Below are positions 43,901 through 52,900 of a DNA stretch of 64,000 bases, piece after piece (position 1 is the stretch's first letter; each line of letters starts with the position of its first letter). Both the position numbers and the translations under genes were made by a program. The DNA is from Trileptium ribeirensis (taxonomy: Eukaryota > Nematoda > Enoplea > Enoplida > Thoracostomopsidae): the NCBI GenBank assembly GCA_030248225.1, contig JASANE010007218.1:1-64000 (forward strand), given 5' to 3'. The notes beneath the pieces are model-generated. The model was not told where the DNA came from and did not search any database. It saw only the letters and a program-made list of their open reading frames with translations.

Positions 43901-46900
43901 AGGAGCGTCACAGAGACCTAAATGGACCGCAAACCTTAGTTAGATCACGTTTCTTCTAAACCATATGTTAACGTCTAAGGGGGCGGATCGGTTGCCCTAC
44001 CTCCTCCGCTCCCCGCGAAAAATTCCTTGGGGGACCACGACAAGCCTATTTCTCGCGCCGTGGTTTTGAAAAAAAAATGCGCATTGCATTAAGATCGAAT
44101 CGGATGCTATGTGAAAACTGTATCTGCAGTACATACGCAAGTCAGACCAGATCGGACGCAATGCGAGGATGCCCTTAGTTTATCTTCTTGCTGTCTCAAC
44201 TGGTTATGCAAATAACCTAAAATTCGGGTTGTTGAACAATAAATTAGCGGTGAAAACGGGCCGACATTTTTCGGGTCTGCCCTGCCGGTTAGAAATCGAG
44301 GTCGGTCCAGCTCCGATCTGCAACACTTCGGGCTTTCCCGGCCCGCTTGTAATCGGGTGTAGTTCCGCTTGATGTAAACAATACAGGTGCTATAAAGATG
44401 AAAACTCATATATGAAATAAGCCGTACGAAGAAATATTAAAAATATTATCCTCCACTGATCCTTTGCATCGCAAAAAAAACTATTCAAGCGACCCTATCG
44501 ACGAACGCTATTCAAACAATGAAGCAACTTAGTCAGTGGCGTCCAAAACTGATCGGCCTACGAACAATCTAATTTATAGTGAATGTTGGTTCACTGATAA
44601 AATATTGGCAGTAAAAATTTGGATTATATCAGACATTGTGACTACTATCTGTATATTTTTAAGCATAACTTCATGAAGAACAAGCAGAAATTTTTCCGTG
44701 AATGGGACCTGCAATAAAACCAATTATTTTAACCCTTAGTTTAACCCTAGGTAATTGTAACCATTAATTGTTCCTGTGCTGCTGCGTAACTGTTCGGTAA
44801 AATAAACAACTGCTGCAACAATCTTTATGATTTATTCAGTTGTTGAACAAACTAGAACCGCATGGACTAGGTTATATAAGATTATCTAAATCGTCTTTGG
44901 AAAAGCGTAACGGTTTTGCTGGCTGCAACCGGGAAATTTGGGTAGCTGGTATCTGTATTTATTATTGCTATATGAGTTCGGTTTACTACTAATAATTACT
45001 TTCCATCTGCTGTGTTTCACCCTTTGGAAAATCCTTCAGATGACCCGCAAAGTAATTCTTGCCAATTTTATTAAAACGGAAGCTAAGGTTCAGCTCTCGC
45101 TGGTACCTGAATTTTCGCATTTAGAATCGTTTTTGCTCAAGCAAATAAAAGATGCTCCAAACCAATAAAGCAATTATGTCACTAAGAAAAGGTGACTAAA
45201 GACTTTGCTTAGTCGTTTATTCTATTAATATAAATTGATAAACGATGACTTTATTTGCTAAATTCGAGACTGTGTAGGTTCACGAATATGAACGAGTAGG
45301 ATTATAGGAGCATAAATGACGATATGATAGCCTTCAGGTTGAACATATAACCCTAAAATTGTAGAAATCAACAGTATCTGTGAAGAACCAAGTTTATCAT
45401 GTTCGTAGAGCAAATTTTGTTTTATTTTAGTTGGTTGTCCGTTCGATCACTTGAATATAATTTTGGCAAGTACTGTATAGACCGTAAATTACATGCAGCA
45501 CAAACTACAAACTATGTTCTAGGAGTTTGTTTTCCTTTTTCTGGGATACCATAAGTAGTATGTGGTTTAATTCACATACCAAAGAAACATTTAATCTAGC
45601 CTCTCTTCATGCATAAACTTTCCTTTACTTTATACAAAAATTGTATCATATTTTCCTTCTTATAGCACTTATAACGATACCTCGTGACCTCTGCCATTGC
45701 TAGCATTGTTGCTTGCTGTTATATCCTCGCTTTTAAGCAGCATTCACATAAAATTGCGTGCATCATCTACATATGCTTGGAAGCCGGCACGCCAAATGAA
45801 GCAAACTTTAGTCGCAGGCATGCCATTTACTAACTGCTTTTTAAAATCGGCGCAAGTGGCATGCCACCATCTATAAATTAGTGTATATAAACAGCATTCC
45901 ACCATCTACAAACTAGTGCAACTGTCATGCCACCACCTACAAATTAATGCAACTTGCATGCTCGTATCTACGAGTCAGTACAACTGACACGCCACCATCC
46001 ACAAATTAGTGCAACTGCCATGCCGCCGTCTGTCAATAAGTGCACCTCGCATGCAACATCTATAAATCCATCTACCAACTGGCGCAACTAGTATGTCATC
46101 ATCAACAAATTGAGAATTCTACGAAACTACGACGTTTTCTAAGAGTGTGTAGTTGATGCATGCAATACTATATGAATGCTGCATTATTTCCTTTACAGAT
46201 CAGCTTCAATCAGCCTAGTTCTAATTCGTATATATACATAATTTTCGTTCGTCTAAATTTATTTCAGCGATGAAGCATATCTTGGGCCGGTCAATGCAAA
46301 GCTAAACTGGTGGGGATATCCAGGAACGACCAGTGTTGCAGCCGGACGTATTCGTGATCGCGAAGATTATGCATACTTGATACCCGTTCAATACAGTCCC
46401 GTGATTGAATCGAATACTACTCTGCTTGATGGTAATACAATCTGTAACTAAATGATATAAAACTGGCTTGGGCATCTCAGGAATATCCGTAGCTTCCAGT
46501 GTACAAACGTAGCCTCCATTCAAACCATAGAATCTAATTTATTTTAAACTTGAAATTTGCCTGCAAAGTAATTCTTAGCGTCAATACTCGTTTCTAGTTT
46601 TATTGTTTAGTTTTATTACTCTTGGAGTAGCAAATAAAATTTCAGACAGCAGGCGGGACTAAGTACTTGACGTTTGCTCGATTATTTTCCGCAAGCTATC
46701 ACGAGTTTACATATATACATGCTTGACCAAATTAGCAGAAATATAAAATTCGGGCAAATTTGTTTATTTTAATACATGAGTGACCATCTTGGCAGATTTA
46801 TGGTAGGTACCAAAAGCACGTCCGCTCCCTTCCAGAGATTTTTGTAGTTGTGCATGCATGATTGTCCACTCCTTGATCGATTTCTATAGGAGATGACCTG

Positions 46901-49900
46901 CATGCCCGTCCCCCAAACATATTTTTTAATATAAAACTTTTCCCAACATACTCCGGCCATTTGCGCCTCTAGAGATGAGTGAAATTTACAATAAGGCTAA
47001 AGGATACACTTCTAGAACCACTACAATTAGCTACACATTAATACAAAGGAATAACTAAGTTTCGGAATCTGTTTCAGGCAGTTGCCCGCCCGGTTGGTTC
47101 ATGGCTGGTCGTGATCAACCAAACAGAGTGAAATCCTGTTTTCTATATATCGGTGGTGCCATGCCATATGAACATGCGGAAAACTTCTGCCTGGTTAGTT
47201 AAATTGATAACGTAATACTATAAATGGTGCAAATTTATATATTATATATCCGTACAGTCAGATATCTAACAACCAGCGGTGGCCTTGTTATCTGCTCACG
47301 GCCGATAGTCCGAGGGATAGTCAAGACCCAATCACGCCGTGTGTTTGGCAGATCGTGAAAGATGTTGCTCGACATTTCTCTTAGCTCGGGAAAATTCTAT
47401 CTGAGGCCACAAAAAATGCAGAAGTTAGAAGAAATGATGACTGACCTTAAACCACCCTGTAGTCGCAGGTCAGGTAAATAATCAGATCTTCGCTTTAAAG
47501 TCATGTATATTAGTTATTAACACCGCGCGCGTGTCTTCATTTCTGCACGTGCGATTTCTTGCAACTTTCTGTTTACGATATACAATTTCCACGTTGACAT
47601 ATATACTGCAAGAGTACCAGACTGCACTTCGGCACTTAATTTAGACAGACACTGCAGCTCATTCGCTTCTTACTTTGAATTTTCTCGCTAAAATCGTAAG
47701 AATTCTGGATGCTTGTTATTACTGCAAAATGACCTGGCTCTTTTAGATTGCTCAGGTTTGCGTAATTTTTTAACAGTTTACTGCTTATTTATTATCCAAT
47801 CTGTTTTTAATGCTAAATGATCATGAAACTGTCGAATTTTGCTCAAACTATTTCCATGCACTAGAAGATAGTGCGATATGTTGCTGGTCCTTGAACCACA
47901 AACTGCTGCAGAACAAAATCGATATCGGCCGGTGGCAGGGTGTGGAATGGCATAATACACGTTATTCTTTCGATACCATTATAGTGGCTTTAGCACTGTA
48001 TTATTACATTTCAATTTAGTGCATTAGAATCACATTCCATTTCTATCGCTGGGTATTCTAATATTGTTGTTTATCCTCTGATTTTTGTTATTTTATAGGA
48101 TAACGGTGGATTTATGCCCTACTTTCAAAATTCAGATCCGCGATTGTCGCCACTTGTACAAAAGCTGCGCGAAATAAATGTGAAATATAACGGAGATCAA
48201 ACACGTTACAGTGATCGCAGACCAACTGATCAAGTATGCGTTTTGTTGAACTTTATCGTTGTAGTTCGCTGTAACTAATCAATACTGCACTTTGTCTTTG
48301 ACCTATTATATTCCAGTCAGATTACATATTTTAGTGTCAATGAAATGTAATTTGTGCGTTATTATTTTATATTGTGAATGAATTTACGTTGTTTAATTTC
48401 CAGTACACCAGCGTACTTGTAAAATGTTTTACTCTTGGATTGCTGTGAGATTGCATTCACTTTAATTGTGAGTGAAATCACGTTGTTTAAACCTTTCCTT
48501 CTGAAGACACATTTGTCACAGCGTCCATTGGGAAGCGATGCGTAACTGATTTGTTGTTGGGCGTGCATTTGCACATGCGTTGTTATTCGCTGGACATGCT
48601 TGGTGCCTTAAGGAACTTTGCAACAGCCCCTATACAGCGCAGTAGCTAGTGTACGAAACTCTATGATATAGGTTCCATCAACTGTTGTAGCTGAAGCTTG
48701 TTCAAGGTTGTACGAAATAAATTTCTAGTACACAAATGTATTTGTGAAATATGTTTTATTTTTAGCCTGCTGTGTTACTGCTGTTGCGTAATATACGTTA
48801 CATACTTGTAACATATGCTGCACTTAAACCGTAATTCAGTATTAATACTCATCAAATACCCTGTGGAGAGTTTTAATGCTTACCTGACATTGTCTGGGAC
48901 CAAACGATTTAGACAAAAGTCTTCCTGTCCGATTATCGTCTATTTGCTATAAATGAGCAAAAGTAGTATTAACGTTGTACGATATTATCGTATATACATC
49001 TTTAAGATTCTTTTGTTCAGTATTGGTTACCTGCTCACCAGAATTCCTAGGTCAGCCTACGAAGACGACAGCAGCAAATATAATTTGAAACAAGTTTATC
49101 AATCATACGTGGCTGTTACTCCTGTTCTATTTTCATTATTTTCTGTCGTTTTGTGGTTTTCCCAGGAAATTTGTGAGAGACGGGTAGTTCATAGGACTTT
49201 GCACACATCCAAAAACTAACCTAAAAATGACACATCTGCATACTGCTCCAAATGCAGGAGTAAAACTTAGTGTCGTACTATTACACGAACATTTCTGCAT
49301 TACACCGCTGCACGTGTTTCAGAATTGTGCCTTGTAATATTTATGGATATCATGTGTTACCCTGGTTGTCACGGGTAGGGTTATCAAAAATCACCCACGT
49401 CGATGATGTTCAAAATCAATTACTGCTCCGCAGCCGTTTCTGTCACCAATCGATGCACAGCATATCACTATAGTACCACTGACTGTCACCGTTGTAGCTG
49501 ATTGCATATATCTGATGCTGGAAACAAGAATTGTATCATTTTGATTTTAGCCACTTCCGGAGTTGCACGTTTGGATCGATGGTGTTATGATACCACCTCA
49601 GCAATGCGGTTGTATGGGCTCCGATTCTGGTGATATAAGATATTACAATTGCGAACTCATGCTTCCGTTTATATGCGAAAAAGGTAGATTATATTATTTG
49701 TTCTTCCTGGTCTCGTATTCTGTGCCAAATAATTTGTACGATGCGCTATTGGAACAGTATTAATAATTGTACTTGCATTTTCTTCAACGAATTGCCCGCA
49801 CAGCTGGCTGTTACTGCAGATTTCATATTGAGACAGGTGTGCTACGCGTTGTTGAATTGGTGCGATGTGATCGGACGATTATTTTCTTCCGGGTTCAGTC

Positions 49901-52900
49901 ATAGATTTCTCAAATGTTAAGATAAGGTCCCGCCTGAAATTTCACATAATCCGCATGAAAATAAACACAAAAATTATTAAAATATACACTGGAACTTCTG
50001 ATTATCGTGAAATTAGTTGCAAAATGCCGCTAAACTCATTTAACGAAGTACATTTCGCCATATATGCTGCACCTACGTGGCTTAGGTCACGTCTGTGCTA
50101 CCCATCTAAATACTGTCGCACGGTTTTCATAGCCCTTTAATATTAGTCAATGTTAATAATATGATAAGTATTTGTCTGTTAAAGTTGCCTTAAAAGTTGC
50201 AGCGCATCACGACGTCCGTATATAGACATACCGGGTTGAGAATCTAAAAACGGCGCAGTTCGGTTTCAGAAAGTTAGGAGACAGCACTGCCTAAGATTAG
50301 TTTGGTTATTAGTTTAATATTAGTGGGTCTAGATTTATACATGTAGACTCATTGTTGTCTCTCAACCTATTTACAAGTGGAGTGCGTGGAGTAGTTGTCC
50401 CCTCATCTCACCCATGGTTGAAATTAGGACTACAAAAGATGATAGCTCACATTTTCTACAGCGCCAGCAAAACAACCTCATCGCAGGGAATAAATGAATG
50501 TTTTTGTGTTAACAGGACACTAATTAGAGAATTGTCTTAAGTCTGTAATTTAAAACACTGCTCTGTTGTGGAGGTGAGAAGTAAAGGCCGAAGCCCGGCC
50601 CGCCCGGCCCGTTTAGGTTCGTTTTGCCATTGCGAGAAATAGTTATATTTATCGTTTATTTTTACTTGTACTGCACAGTTTCAAAAAGATAAGTTGCTGA
50701 TATAGTAACGACACGGGCCGTGCCTGGCGTAGTAATTTTGCCAAACGGGCCGGGCCAACCATCTTCATCAAACGGCCCGGACCGGGCTTTGAAATTCAGG
50801 CACGTTCTCACCTCTACTCTGTTGCGGTTGGATGTAGATTGTTGCCGCTGATGACAATGTGGAATCTAATACGGCAATTCTTTGTGAGGAAAACAAACAA
50901 ACCCGTGCACCCGGGTTTGCAATACATTATTATACATGCTACAGTAACGGGGTGACCCGGTCACGAAATGGTTACTCGGTTCCATTTCTGGCGCCACCAT
51001 CTTGTGTTCAACTTTTGCTTTTTTACATTTTTGTTTTTTCAAATAACATTACTGAAAGGCCAATGTTCACACGGTAGTTGGGAATTCTCAGACCGTACGC
51101 TTAGTATATCTGAAAAGCCTCTGTAATAATTTGCGGGTTAGGCGTTATTAATGTCAGTACCACATACGTTAACTAGGCATTTAATTTTGTTAATTTTTGT
51201 TAAAATGTGAAAAGCTTTTTTACAAGTTTGGCTCATTTTATTGGGAGTTTTATGAAAATTTATAAATTTCATAAATCGGCTGTCGGAGAACCACGTAGTT
51301 GTGCCGCCGGACCGGTGCTAATTTAAAAAGTGGCCTGGTTCGTTCGTCTGAACAGGTTTGTTATTGATTTAAAGGAATCATATATTGTTAGCAGTCACAT
51401 TATTATCGTGTGGTTTATCCCACAGGTGACCAAGAACTGTCGGCTGCAGGAGTAGATGGTTCTGGCGGAGGAAGAGGTATGCGTGGAACGCAGTCAGTCG
51501 GTAAATTTTTAATCGTTAGGAACTTAAAATATTTACAGTTTCACTGAAATTTTCCGCAATTTTTGCTAAATTTTTCCATGTTTTGCCAATGTTATTTTCA
51601 ATTTTACCATTTTTACCAGTTTTTTTAATTTCACATTCAGGCTTGCTGAACTTTCAGGTAAATACATATGGACTGCGGGGTACGGTTTTCAGTGTGTAAC
51701 CCCTGCCGTCTCCTATGGATATTTATGGTTTACTCTACTTAGTACGGGGCATTAATTGAGGTAAAACTAGGTTTTAAAACCTTAATTCCTTAGCTCAAAA
51801 ACGAATTTGTCTGCATGGTGAGTTATGTTGTTGGCTAGAGAAGCGTTACCCAGAAATCATCCATAAAGGCTGTAAACAATATTTCCAACCGGTTAAATCA
51901 AGATTTTGATGTTTTAAAAGAAAATTGTCGAATATATTACAAAGTTAGTTTTTAAGGGATTTGTATTAATATATGGGTACTATGTAATTTCCGAGATTTT
52001 CTTGCAACATTTATAATTCAGGAACCGATCAAGGAATATAACTAAGTTTTTTATAGGTTGCGTTTAAGGCTTCATGGTTCCAAACATACTGATTTGCATA
52101 CATATTAACTTTAGCTTCCAACGAAACCGGTTCCGTTTTATTGATTTCGTTGTACTATAAGTTCAAAACGACTACTAAACACTGATAAACGACATATTAT
52201 TAGCAAGTATTTTCTACGTTGAATTTTAGGTCGGGGCGTTGCTTCTCATTGGTATATTTTAAGTCCTGGCGGGATTGTCGCTGTCGTGCTGGTAATTTTG
52301 CTCATTCTGCTAATATGCATATTGGTTGTGTTTTGGTGGGCTAAATCACGAACACGCAAGCGGCAATATTTCGAACGCAAAAATTCTTTACGTGATTCGT
52401 TACGATCAATTAAAGCAGCTCAAGAAAAAGCAGCTCGAGAATTACAACAGCAACAACAACTGCAACAGGAAAGTAAGCAAATTAACTATTCAATCGGTCC
52501 AATACAACCAAATTATTATCCTACACCAGTTCACCTTCAGGACTTTGATCAACCGACAATTCGACAGCCTAAACCAGATCCTGTTGCCGAAGCACATGCT
52601 AGGATGGTACTTGGTGCTACAAAGAATAGCACATATGGCGAAAGTGACACCACTTATGCCAACGAATCCTATAGCACAACAACCGACGAATATTCAAGAT
52701 ATGGCTCGGTAACAGCACCGAACACTGAAACTGACATTTATTGGACCCCGTCTTCCACTAACGACTATTACAACAAAAGGCATAAGCATCACGACAAGGT
52801 GTCGGGTTCTAGTAATTCACCTAAAAGAACAAGTAAGTTAAAGCCTTATGATAAACATCGACATCACGGCGAAGTAGGATCAAACAGTTTCACAACGGAG

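Noticed and set aside
44938..45168. 76-residue + strand frame with a hydrophobic start
   Set aside because: It lies in intron 19, has no splice context or family likeness, and is probably chance in AT-rich DNA.
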